A stretch of DNA of 37,826 nucleotides. Origin: Arthrobacter liuii (GTDB taxonomy: Bacteria > Actinomycetota > Actinomycetes > Actinomycetales > Micrococcaceae). The position numbers and the translations under genes were made by a program. Shown in pieces: positions 1 to 8,060 of this stretch. The notes under the pieces were generated by a model. It saw nothing but the letters and a program-made list of their open reading frames with translations. It searched no databases and was not told the DNA's origin. How positions within the stretch are numbered: the stretch's first letter is position 1; the number at the start of each line of letters is the position of its first letter. The DNA lies in the NCBI RefSeq assembly GCF_014639275.1, contig NZ_BMFW01000012.1, positions 1 through 37,826 of the forward strand. Direction: 5' to 3'.

Positions 1-117
1 TCACATAACATAATCGGTATCAACAAACTTGGCACACTATTGAGTTCTCAAACAACAGACACACCCAGCACCACCCAAACCCACAAGGATCCAGGATCGC
101 TCCGGAGCAACTTTCCA
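1..117 (-). other. rRNA operon leader (16S gene off the left edge)
   Basis: Read on the minus strand, this is a typical Arthrobacter-type pre-16S leader. It contains a boxA-like antitermination element, TTGAGAACTCAATAGTGTGC, at about 32-52, followed by the AT-rich stretch that normally precedes the 16S gene. A consensus promoter lies just upstream at 118-146. The 16S gene itself is not in the window, so the assignment rests on leader and promoter only. The 16S-23S spacer carries a similar boxA, but a spacer would not have this promoter right behind it. Confidence 0.7.
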
Positions 118-146
118 AACTTACCCGCTGACTTCCTGCGTGTCAA
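118..146 (-). promoter_or_regulatory. rRNA operon promoter
   Basis: On the minus strand there is a perfect -35 TTGACA (141-146), a 17-nt spacer and a -10 TAAGTT (118-123), followed by the leader with the boxA-like element. This is the best sigma-A consensus promoter in the window, as expected for an rRNA operon. Transcription runs leftwards out of the window. Confidence 0.8.
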
Positions 147-287
147 ACCGGCGTTCGCGACCATCCTCAGCATATGCTTGGGGGATCGGTTTTCCGTCTG
201 ACTCCGTGGAGCAGCGCGGAAATAAACGGTACCACCACTCCTGTTGGTTCGCCAGTCCGCCCCCGAAGGGCACTCTGCCGGCAGCCG

Positions 288-320
288 AAAGGCCCGGAAT
301 CACGCGGATTCCGGGCCTTT
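288..320 (-). terminator. terminator of the glgE-treS-glgB operon
   Basis: A perfect 13-bp stem (288-300 with 308-320) closes a 7-nt loop. Its arms begin with AAA and end with TTT, so it can work in both directions. It lies 22 bp beyond the glgB stop and before the rRNA promoter, so it should separate the glycogen operon from the rRNA operon. The 141 bp between it and the -35 box (147-287) hold no gene that I can see. Confidence 0.8.
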
Positions 321-342
321 CGTGGACCAACCGCGAGCTGGC

Positions 343-3300
343 TCAGCCGGCTGATTTAGCTCCCGGCTTGAAGTAGGACGCCCCGAGCGGGGGCAGCGTG
401 ACAGTCAGCGTCGCCGGCTGTCCGTCCTGTGCTTCGTCGGTGGCCTCCAGCTCGCCGGTGTTGAGGACACCGGATCCGCCGTAGGTGGTGTGGTCAGTGT
501 TCAGGACCTCTGTCCATGCCCCGGCCGAGGGGACTCCCAGGGTGTAGCCGACATGGGGGCCGCCGGAGAAGTTGATGGCACACACGATCGGGTTGCCGTC
601 GGTGTCCCACCTGATGAACGACAAGACGTTGCGGTCCGCGTCTCCCCCGTTGATCCACTGGAAGCCGGCAGGAACGTTGTCCTGCGTGTAGAGGGCCGGA
701 GTGGATGCATAAAGCTCGTTGAGGTCCTTGGTCAGCAGCTGTAGTCCCCTGTGGGCAGGGATGTCCGCGAGCCACCAGTCCAGGCCGTGCTGTTCGGACC
801 ACTCTGCTTCCTGGCCAAACTCGGTCCCCATGAAGATGAGCTGCTTGCCGGGGTGCGCCCACTGGTAGGCAAAGAAGGCGCGGAGGTTCGCCAACTGCTG
901 CCAGCGGTCGCCCGGCATCTTGCGAAGCATGGAGCCTTTGCCATGGACAACCTCGTCGTGGCTGATTGGCAGCAGGAAGTTCTCCGTGAAGGCGTAGACC
1001 AGGGAGAACGTCACCGTTCCGTGGTGCCATCTGCGGTTGTAGGGGTCCTCGGAAATGTACTTGAGGGAGTCGTGCATCCAGCCCATGTTCCACTTGAGGC
1101 CAAAGCCCAGGCCGCCGTGGCTGGTGGGGGCGGTCACACCAGGGAACGCCGTTGATTCCTCAGCGATCATGACAGCGCCGGGGTGGGTCTTGTAAACGGT
1201 GGCGTTGACTTCCTGCAGGAACGAAATAGCTTCGAGGTTCTCCCTGCCGCCGAAGCGGTTGGGCCGCCACTGGCCGTCCTGCCGCGAGTAGTCGAGGTAG
1301 AGCATGGAAGCAACCGCGTCCACGCGCAGGCCGTCGATGTGGAACTCATCCAGCCAGTACAGGGCGTTCGCCACCAGGAAGTTCCGGACCTCGGTGCGGC
1401 CGAAATCGAAGATGAGGGTACCCCAGTCCGGGTGTTCGCCGAGGGCCGGGTCCGAGTGTTCGTAGAGGGGCTCGCCGTCGAACCGGGCGAGCGCCCATGC
1501 ATCCTTCGGAAAGTGTGCCGGCACCCAGTCCAGCAGGACGCCGATGCCCGCCTGGTGGAGGGAATCCACCAGGTAGCGGAATTCGTCGGGGTGGCCGAAC
1601 CGGGATGTGGGTGCAAAGTAGGACGTGACCTGGTAGCCCCAGGAACCGCCGAACGGGTGCTCGGCCACCGGCATGAATTCAACGTGCGTGAACCCGAGCC
1701 ACTTGACGTAGTCCACAAGTTCCTTGGCGAGTTCCCGGTACCCAAGCCCAAGGCGCCAGGAGCCCAAGTGCACTTCGTAGACGCTCATGGCTGAGTTGTG
1801 CGGGTCGTGCTTGGCCCGCGCTTCCATCCATTCGTCGTCCTTGAAGGAGTAAGAGGGTTCCACCACCCGGGAGGCAGTCAACGGGGGCACCTCGGTGCCG
1901 AATGCCAGGGGATCTGCCTTTTCGACCCAGTAGCCGCCCCGCGTGAGGATCTCGTACTTGTAGCAGGCTCCGGCAGCGACACCCGGGATGAAGACTTCCC
2001 AGACACCGGAAGAACCCAGCGAGCGCATGGAGTTTTCGCGGCCGTCCCAGGCGTTGAAGTCCCCCTTGACGCGGACGGCCTGGGCGTTGGGAGCCCACAC
2101 GGCAAAGGAGACACCGTTGACGTCCCCCAGCGATGATTTGTAGTGCTGGACGTGGGCGCCAAGCACCTGCCACAGTTTCTCGTGCCGGCCTTCGCCGATG
2201 AGGTGCAGGTCCACTTCGCCTACTGTCGGCAGGTACCGGTAGGGCTCGTCGACTGTCGCCGGCTCCTTGCCCGGGTAGGTGACCGAGAGCCGGTAGTCAG
2301 GAACGTGGCCCTGTTCCAGCGGCTCCAACACGGCAACCCACACGCCGTGGGCCTCGTGCTCCATGGGAAATTCGCCGGCATGGGTGACCACGGTGATTGC
2401 TTCGGCGAGGTGCTTCACGGTGCGGATGGTGACATGCCCGTAGTCGTCCAGGTGCGCGCCCAGGACGGAGTGGGGGGCGTGGTGTTCACCGTTCGCGATC
2501 CTGCCCAGGGTGCCTTCATCCACGTGCAGCGGCACCCCCGGGCGGTCAGTTCGTGCTGAGCCTGTCATTTCAATACCTTCCGATGCTGCACCGGCGTGGT
2601 CGCCGGCGCCGTTACCACTCAGGAGCCGCCTGGCGGCGTTTACTGGAATCGCCAGCCAGTCGGGCCTGTTACGCATTTCATAGACAACTTCGTACAGCGC
2701 CTTGTCCAGCCACAATGCCACAAACAAAGGCGAGGTCCGGTCCACCGTGCCGGGAATGACCCCTGCGTACCCCGCCAGGAAAGCGTCGGCGCAATCGTCA
2801 ACCCAGCCGTCCGGAACCTGGGCACCTTCCTGCTCGCGCTGCGCTGCTCCGGCTGCATAGTCGAAGGACCGCAGCATTCCGACGACGTCGCGCAGGGGCA
2901 CGTCCGGGATGTTCCGTTCGGCGATGGGCCGCAGGGGCTCGCCCTCGAAATCCAGGATGGCCCAGCGCGACTCGTCGCCGGATTGGCCGGTGACCTGCAG
3001 GATCTGGCCCAGGTGAAGGTCGCCGTGGATGCGCTGCAGGGGCCCGGCGGGAGCCTTGTCCAGGTTGGCCAGCAGGGATTCCAAGGCATCGTCATAAGGG
3101 CCGACGGCGGCACGGGCTTCTGCCCAGGCGGTCCGCACCCGCTGTGCAACAGCAGGTGCTGCGCCGTTGCCGGGTTCATGCCCGGCTGACTGCCCCAGGG
3201 CCTCCGCGAGGCGCTTGTGCACCGTAGCGGTGGCCGCGCCCAGGGCCCGTGCTTCTGCCGTGAAGTCGGTGCCCGAGCGGGCCGCGTCCACGGCCAGCCG

Positions 3301-4032
3301 CCAGGCATCACGCCCGCCGGCAAGGAATTCGTGCGCCACGGCAAGCTCGCCCTGGACGTACCGGGTACCGTGGCCGGAGCCGGTGTTGCCATGGCCGAGC
3401 CACTCCCCGCTGACCCAGCCCAGGGTGGCGGGAACCTCCGCGGTACCCGCCTTGGTCAGGGCGGCGCCCACTTCGATCTCCGGGTTGGTCCCGTCCGAAA
3501 GGACCCGGAAGAATTTGACCATGGCCGCGGATTCGCCGTCGTCCACGATGACTGAACTGTTGGACTGCTCTCCCGAGAGCACCTTCACCACGCCCTTGGC
3601 GGTGGGGAGGCGGTGGGGCCCCTCCACGCGGAATCCCGTTGCGGTACCGCTGGCCGCCTTCTCCTGCAGACGGATCAACTCCAGCCAAGCGCCCACGAAG
3701 TCGGGATCGTGCACGGCGTCGTAGACCCAGGGACGGGTGGGATCCATGCCCGCTGCTTCGCCCACCAGCGCACGCTCCATGCCGCCCGCCGGTGCCGGCC
3801 GGAAGCTCAGGGGGACCTGGACGACGGCGGTGCGCGAACCGCCGTCGGGCCCCTCTGTGGTGACGTTTAGGAGGAACACCGCCAGCGCGGCGCGGCCACC
3901 GGGGTCTGTAAGTCCCAGGCTGCCTGCCTGGGAGATGGCGAATTCGGGGCTTTTGACCGGGAACCATCGCTGCTGCGGCAACCATTCCTTGAGCAGCGCG
4001 GTGAGGGCGGGTGTGAGGATTGGCTGGTTCAT
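343..4032 (-). CDS. glgB: maltokinase / 1,4-alpha-glucan branching enzyme fusion
   Basis: A 1229-residue two-enzyme protein. Residues 1-480 are a maltokinase (Mak/Pep2) domain with an aminoglycoside-phosphotransferase-type catalytic motif, HGDLHLGQIL at about 336, and the metal-binding ILDFEGEP at about 359. From about residue 503 to the end is a full-length GH13 branching enzyme, with carbohydrate-binding and N-terminal modules, the nucleophile in DGLRVDAVAS, the acid/base in MIAEEST and the third acid in ISHDEVVHGKGS. Mak makes maltose 1-phosphate from maltose and ATP; GlgB then adds alpha-1,6 branches to the glucan built by GlgE. The ATG lies one base after the treS stop, so translation is probably coupled. 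Mak and GlgB are separate proteins in Mycobacterium. The fusion is in one uninterrupted frame and both halves have normal length. Confidence 0.93.
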   Translation of the reverse strand: MNQPILTPALTALLKEWLPQQRWFPVKSPEFAISQAGSLGLTDPGGRAALAVFLLNVTTEGPDGGSRTAVVQVPLSFRPAPAGGMERALVGEAAGMDPTRPWVYDAVHDPDFVGAWLELIRLQEKAASGTATGFRVEGPHRLPTAKGVVKVLSGEQSNSSVIVDDGESAAMVKFFRVLSDGTNPEIEVGAALTKAGTAEVPATLGWVSGEWLGHGNTGSGHGTRYVQGELAVAHEFLAGGRDAWRLAVDAARSGTDFTAEARALGAATATVHKRLAEALGQSAGHEPGNGAAPAVAQRVRTAWAEARAAVGPYDDALESLLANLDKAPAGPLQRIHGDLHLGQILQVTGQSGDESRWAILDFEGEPLRPIAERNIPDVPLRDVVGMLRSFDYAAGAAQREQEGAQVPDGWVDDCADAFLAGYAGVIPGTVDRTSPLFVALWLDKALYEVVYEMRNRPDWLAIPVNAARRLLSGNGAGDHAGAASEGIEMTGSARTDRPGVPLHVDEGTLGRIANGEHHAPHSVLGAHLDDYGHVTIRTVKHLAEAITVVTHAGEFPMEHEAHGVWVAVLEPLEQGHVPDYRLSVTYPGKEPATVDEPYRYLPTVGEVDLHLIGEGRHEKLWQVLGAHVQHYKSSLGDVNGVSFAVWAPNAQAVRVKGDFNAWDGRENSMRSLGSSGVWEVFIPGVAAGACYKYEILTRGGYWVEKADPLAFGTEVPPLTASRVVEPSYSFKDDEWMEARAKHDPHNSAMSVYEVHLGSWRLGLGYRELAKELVDYVKWLGFTHVEFMPVAEHPFGGSWGYQVTSYFAPTSRFGHPDEFRYLVDSLHQAGIGVLLDWVPAHFPKDAWALARFDGEPLYEHSDPALGEHPDWGTLIFDFGRTEVRNFLVANALYWLDEFHIDGLRVDAVASMLYLDYSRQDGQWRPNRFGGRENLEAISFLQEVNATVYKTHPGAVMIAEESTAFPGVTAPTSHGGLGFGLKWNMGWMHDSLKYISEDPYNRRWHHGTVTFSLVYAFTENFLLPISHDEVVHGKGSMLRKMPGDRWQQLANLRAFFAYQWAHPGKQLIFMGTEFGQEAEWSEQHGLDWWLADIPAHRGLQLLTKDLNELYASTPALYTQDNVPAGFQWINGGDADRNVLSFIRWDTDGNPIVCAINFSGGPHVGYTLGVPSAGAWTEVLNTDHTTYGGSGVLNTGELEATDEAQDGQPATLTVTLPPLGASYFKPGAKSAG

Positions 4033-4033
4033 C

Positions 4034-5827
4034 TCAGTTCTCTATCGACAGGATGGGCATGGCCTGGGTGTAGGGCGACGACGGGTTGGACCCCGCCGTC
4101 CGCATCCGGAGCCAGAAAAAATCGTGGCTTCCGATGGTCAGGGTGAGGCTGCCGTCGTCGCCGATGCCGGGGAAGATCTGGCCGCCAAAGACGTCGCGGA
4201 GCCCCCGCCCTGCGTATTCGGGAATCCGCAGCCTTGCAGCAACCGGGTGCTGGGACAGGTTGAAGGCACACAAAATGGTCTCCGCGTTGGCGCCGTCAGG
4301 GTTGCTGTCCGGCAGCTCACGCAGGTACGCCAGGACGGCGTCGTGGTCTGCTTCCACATGCTTGAACGCGCCAAGCCCGAACGCCGGGTGGTTCTTGCGG
4401 ACGCTGAGGATCTGCCGGGTCCAGCGCAGCAGGGACCCGGAATGGGCGGCCTCCGCTTCCACGTTGGCCATGCTGTAGTTGTACACCAGCGACTGGATGG
4501 GCGGCAGGTACAGCTTGCCGGGGTCCGCGTGGGAGAAGCCGGCGTTCCGGTCCGGGTTCCACTGCATGGGGGTACGGACGGCGTCGCGGTCCTCAAGCCA
4601 GATGTTGTCGCCCATGCCGATCTCGTCCCCGTAGTACAGGAACGGGCTGCCCGGAAGCGATAGCAGGAGCGCGTTGATCAGTTCGATCTCGGCCCGCGAA
4701 TTGTCGAGCAGGGGTGCAAGCCGGCGCCGGATACCAATGTTTGCGCGCATGCGCGGGTCCGGCGCGTACCAGCCGAGCATCGCCGCGCGCTCATCGGAGG
4801 TAACCATTTCCAGGGTCAGTTCATCGTGGTTGCGGAGGAACGTGCCCCACTGTGCTCCCTCGGGAATGTCCGGGGTGTCGCGCATGGTTTCGATGATGGG
4901 CGCGGCCTTCTGGTCCCGCAGCGCGTAGTACAGCCGGGGCATGATCGGGAAGTGGAACGCCATGTGGCACTCGGGTTCGTCCTCGGTGCCGAAGTACTCC
5001 ACCACCTCGTTGGGCGGCTGGTTTGCTTCGGCGATGATCACGCGGCCGGGGTAGCTTTCATCCACCATGGCCCGCAGCTGGCGCAGGAACTCGTGGGTAG
5101 CCGGAAGGTTCTCGCAGTTGGTGCCCTCTTCCTCGAAGAGGTAGGGGATGGCGTCCGCCCGGAAACCGTCTATCCCCTGGTCCAGCCAGAACCGGACCAC
5201 GTCGAAGAGAGCGTCGATCACCTTGGGGTTTTCGAAGTTCAGGTCCGGCTGGTGGCTGAAGAACCGGTGCCAGAAGAACTGCCGGCGGATGGGATCGAAC
5301 GTCCAGTTCGATTCCTCCGTGTCAACGAAGATGATGCGTGCGTCCTGGTACTTCTCGTCCGTGTCGCTCCAGACGTAGAAGTCCCCGAAGGGACCGTCCG
5401 GGTCCTTGCGCGATTCCTGGAACCAGGGGTGCTGGTCAGAGGTATGGTTCAGCGGCAGGTCGATGATCACGCGCACGCCGCGGGCGTGGGCTTCGGCGAC
5501 GAGGCGCTTGAAATCGCTGATGGTGCCGAACTCGTCCAGGACCGAATTATAGTCGGAGATGTCGTAGCCGCCGTCGCGCAGCGGTGACTGGAAGAACGGG
5601 GGCAGCCAGAGGCAGTCCACGCCCAGCCACTGGAGGTAGTCCAGCCGGTCGATGAGCCCGGAGAAATCCCCGGACCCATCACCGTTGGCATCCGCAAAGG
5701 CCCTGACGAGAACTTCATAGAACACTGCCTTGCGGTACCACAGCGGGTCATGCTGGAGGCCTGGCGCATTTAGCTCGAACGTGCTCTTGGGGGTGAAGTG
5801 GCCGGAACTTTGCGGATTGAAATTCAC
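4034..5827 (-). CDS. treS: maltose alpha-D-glucosyltransferase (trehalose synthase)
   Basis: A 597-residue GH13 enzyme that interconverts trehalose and maltose, giving the maltose that the maltokinase half of the next gene phosphorylates. The catalytic triad is visible: nucleophile D at about 225 (DGFRADAIP), acid E at about 267 (IIAEANQPP) and D at about 335 (RNHDE). The start is the GTG at 5825-5827, which overlaps the glgE stop as GTGA and has GAGGAG 9 nt upstream. The frame stays open further upstream to 5905 but that part lies inside glgE. Residues 1-30 match the usual TreS N-terminus ([19 protein letters not shown]). It is the middle gene of glgE-treS-glgB. The size agrees with the family norm of about 600 residues. 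Confidence 0.95.
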   Translation of the reverse strand: MNFNPQSSGHFTPKSTFELNAPGLQHDPLWYRKAVFYEVLVRAFADANGDGSGDFSGLIDRLDYLQWLGVDCLWLPPFFQSPLRDGGYDISDYNSVLDEFGTISDFKRLVAEAHARGVRVIIDLPLNHTSDQHPWFQESRKDPDGPFGDFYVWSDTDEKYQDARIIFVDTEESNWTFDPIRRQFFWHRFFSHQPDLNFENPKVIDALFDVVRFWLDQGIDGFRADAIPYLFEEEGTNCENLPATHEFLRQLRAMVDESYPGRVIIAEANQPPNEVVEYFGTEDEPECHMAFHFPIMPRLYYALRDQKAAPIIETMRDTPDIPEGAQWGTFLRNHDELTLEMVTSDERAAMLGWYAPDPRMRANIGIRRRLAPLLDNSRAEIELINALLLSLPGSPFLYYGDEIGMGDNIWLEDRDAVRTPMQWNPDRNAGFSHADPGKLYLPPIQSLVYNYSMANVEAEAAHSGSLLRWTRQILSVRKNHPAFGLGAFKHVEADHDAVLAYLRELPDSNPDGANAETILCAFNLSQHPVAARLRIPEYAGRGLRDVFGGQIFPGIGDDGSLTLTIGSHDFFWLRMRTAGSNPSSPYTQAMPILSIEN

Positions 5828-7908
5828 TGATGCATTCTCCTCACGCTCAGGATGTGGGCGGGCTCCACATGCGGATCCAGCCGCACGTAGTTGTACTCGC
5901 CCCACTCCCAGCTTTCGCCGGAGATGAGGTCGTCCACGTGGAAGCCGCCGCCCGGCGTGAGGTCTTGCGGATCAAGCTCCAGGGCTGCCAGGTCCAAGGC
6001 CACGCTGCATTCCTTGGTGACGTGCGGGTCCACGTTGACTATCACGATGATGGTGTCCTTGGACCCGTCGGGAAGCGTCTTGTGCTTGGAGTAGACCACC
6101 GTGGAAGCATCGGTGCTTTGGTGGACGGTCAGGTTCTGCAGGTCCAGCAGCGCGGGGTGGTCACGCCGGATGTGGTTCAGCCGTGTGATGTAGGGAGCGA
6201 GGCTGCGGCCGGATTCGGCTGCGGCGTCCCAGTCGCGGGCCTTGTACTCGAACTTCTCGTTGTCGATGTACTCCTCGGCCCCGGGGCGGGCAACGTGCTC
6301 GTACAGTTCGTAGCCCGCGTAGACGCCCCAGAGAGGGCTCCCCGTGGAGGCAAGCACCGCCCGGATCCGGAACGCCGCCGGCCCGCCAAACTGCAGGTAT
6401 TCAGTAAGGATGTCCGGGGTGTTGACGAAGAAGTTGGGCCGGAAGAACGCCGGGGATTCGTGGCTGACTTCGTCGAAGTACTCCTCGATCTCCGTCTTGG
6501 TGTTCCGCCATGTGAAGTAGGTGTAGGACTGCTGGAAGCCTGCCCTGCCGAGTGCGTGCATCATGGCGGGCCGGGTGAAGGCTTCGGCGAGGAACACTAC
6601 ACCTGGTGCGGCTTTATTTACTTCCGCAATTAACCATTCCCAGAACCACACCGGTTTGGTATGCGGGTTATCCACGCGGAAAATCTTTACGCCGTGGCTG
6701 ACCCACAACAGCACAATCCGCAGGATTTCCCGGGAAAGCCCTTCAGGATCATTATCGAAATTGAGCGGATATATGTCCTGGTACTTCTTTGGCGGGTTTT
6801 CCGCGTAGGCAATGCTGCCGTCCACCCGGGTGGTGAACCATTCCGGGTGGGATTGCACCCAGGGATGGTCCGGAGCCGCCTGCAGCGCGAGGTCCAGCGC
6901 AACTTCCAGTCCCAGTTCGCTGGCCCGGGCCACGAATGCGTCGAAGTCCTCGAAGGTACCGAGGTCAGGGTGGATGGCGTCATGGCCGCCCTCTTTGGCT
7001 CCGATGGCCCAGGGTGAGCCGGGATCGTTGGGACCGGCCACAAGGGTGTTGTTGGGTCCCTTCCGGTGCTGGACGCCAATGGGGTGGATGGGCGGCATGT
7101 ACAGGATGTCGAAGCCCATGGCGGCAACGGCGTCGAGCCGCCTGACCGCTGTCCGGAAGTTTCCTGACGTCCAGGCGCCGGTGTTGTGGTCCTTGACGGC
7201 GCCTTCGGACCGGGGGAAGAACTCGTACCAGGCGCCCCGGCCGGCCCGGTCACGCTCCACCAGGAGGGGGAATTTCTCGGAGACGGTCACCAGCTCGCGG
7301 ATGGGCTGGCGGGCCACGATGTCCGCGATCTCCTGGCTGAACCCGGCCCCGAGCCGTTCCTCGGTGCCCCGCGACTGGTCACCGAGGACGTCCGCGGCGT
7401 GCCGCAGGGCTGCCCGGTCCACCTCGTCCCGGAAGTCCTCCGCGGACGCATCGCCAAGCAGTTTGGCACCTTCCGCGAGCATGAGTTCGACGTCGATTCC
7501 GGCGTCGATCTTCACCTCCGCGTTGTGGTGCCACGTGCCGTAGCGGTCATGCCAGGCTTCGATGACAAAAGACCACTTGCCGGTTTCCGACGGCGTGAGC
7601 ACGCCTTCCCAGCGGTCCGTCCCCATGCCGCGTTCCCCGCGGGGCGGCGCGAGCCGCACCCGCTGGCGCTCCGCGCCGGAGGGGTCCAGGAGTACGGCGC
7701 TGACGCCGAGCAGGTCATGCCCTTCCCGGAAGGCGGTGGCGCCCACCACGATGCCTTCGCCGGGCAGGGCCTTGGCGGGGACCTTGCCGCCGTCGACGAC
7801 GGGCTGTACGGCGGTGATGGGAAAACGCCCGAACCGCAGCCCCTCGGTGATACGGCGCTGGGGCATTTTGGTGGATGCTGCTGCACTGGTTCCTGAGTTA
7901 GTCGTCAC
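5824..7908 (-). CDS. glgE: alpha-1,4-glucan:maltose-1-phosphate maltosyltransferase
   Basis: A 694-residue GH13_3 enzyme that transfers maltosyl units from maltose 1-phosphate onto the non-reducing ends of alpha-1,4-glucans. The N-terminal 200 residues are the beta-sandwich and helical insert that form the dimer. The catalytic domain follows, with nucleophile D413 in the GlgE signature RVDNPHTKP and acid E442 in FLAEAFTRP. The start is a GTG at 7906-7908 with no Shine-Dalgarno; a TAACGT -10 box lies 7 nt upstream, so the mRNA is probably leaderless. An alternative ATG is at 7866. It is the first gene of the operon and overlaps treS by 4 bp. It is transcribed divergently from glgP. Confidence 0.95.
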   Translation of the reverse strand: MTTNSGTSAAASTKMPQRRITEGLRFGRFPITAVQPVVDGGKVPAKALPGEGIVVGATAFREGHDLLGVSAVLLDPSGAERQRVRLAPPRGERGMGTDRWEGVLTPSETGKWSFVIEAWHDRYGTWHHNAEVKIDAGIDVELMLAEGAKLLGDASAEDFRDEVDRAALRHAADVLGDQSRGTEERLGAGFSQEIADIVARQPIRELVTVSEKFPLLVERDRAGRGAWYEFFPRSEGAVKDHNTGAWTSGNFRTAVRRLDAVAAMGFDILYMPPIHPIGVQHRKGPNNTLVAGPNDPGSPWAIGAKEGGHDAIHPDLGTFEDFDAFVARASELGLEVALDLALQAAPDHPWVQSHPEWFTTRVDGSIAYAENPPKKYQDIYPLNFDNDPEGLSREILRIVLLWVSHGVKIFRVDNPHTKPVWFWEWLIAEVNKAAPGVVFLAEAFTRPAMMHALGRAGFQQSYTYFTWRNTKTEIEEYFDEVSHESPAFFRPNFFVNTPDILTEYLQFGGPAAFRIRAVLASTGSPLWGVYAGYELYEHVARPGAEEYIDNEKFEYKARDWDAAAESGRSLAPYITRLNHIRRDHPALLDLQNLTVHQSTDASTVVYSKHKTLPDGSKDTIIVIVNVDPHVTKECSVALDLAALELDPQDLTPGGGFHVDDLISGESWEWGEYNYVRLDPHVEPAHILSVRRMHQ

Positions 7909-7915
7909 AGGCTCG

Positions 7916-7921
7916 ACGTTA
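7916..7921 (-). promoter_or_regulatory. -10 box of glgE (leaderless start)
   Basis: TAACGT on the minus strand ends 7 nt before the GTG start of glgE, the spacing expected when transcription begins at the start codon. The -35 region 17 nt further up (TAGCAA) is poor. No Shine-Dalgarno is present. Confidence 0.4.
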
Positions 7922-8047
7922 GCGAGAAATGGCGAGGATTGCTAAGCCTGCTCACTAAATTCGCCGTGCCGCGGCCTAATTTCTTCATGCCCCTGTCATT
8001 TACCCAAAAGAAACCGAAAGCTGGTTCCGGCCGCGCATGTTGTCGGT

Positions 8048-8053
8048 TAGTGT
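8048..8053 (+). promoter_or_regulatory. -10 box of glgP (leaderless start)
   Basis: TAGTGT ends 7 nt before the GTG at 8061, which suggests a leaderless mRNA and favours that start over the ATG at 8037, since the ATG would lie upstream of the transcription start. The -35 is weak. The 152-bp divergent glgE/glgP region holds both promoters and no other gene. Confidence 0.4.
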
Positions 8054-8060
8054 GACGCAG

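Noticed and set aside
8037..8060. ATG at 8037 as the glgP start
   Set aside because: It would add eight residues without family similarity and lies upstream of the -10 box that suits the GTG at 8061.
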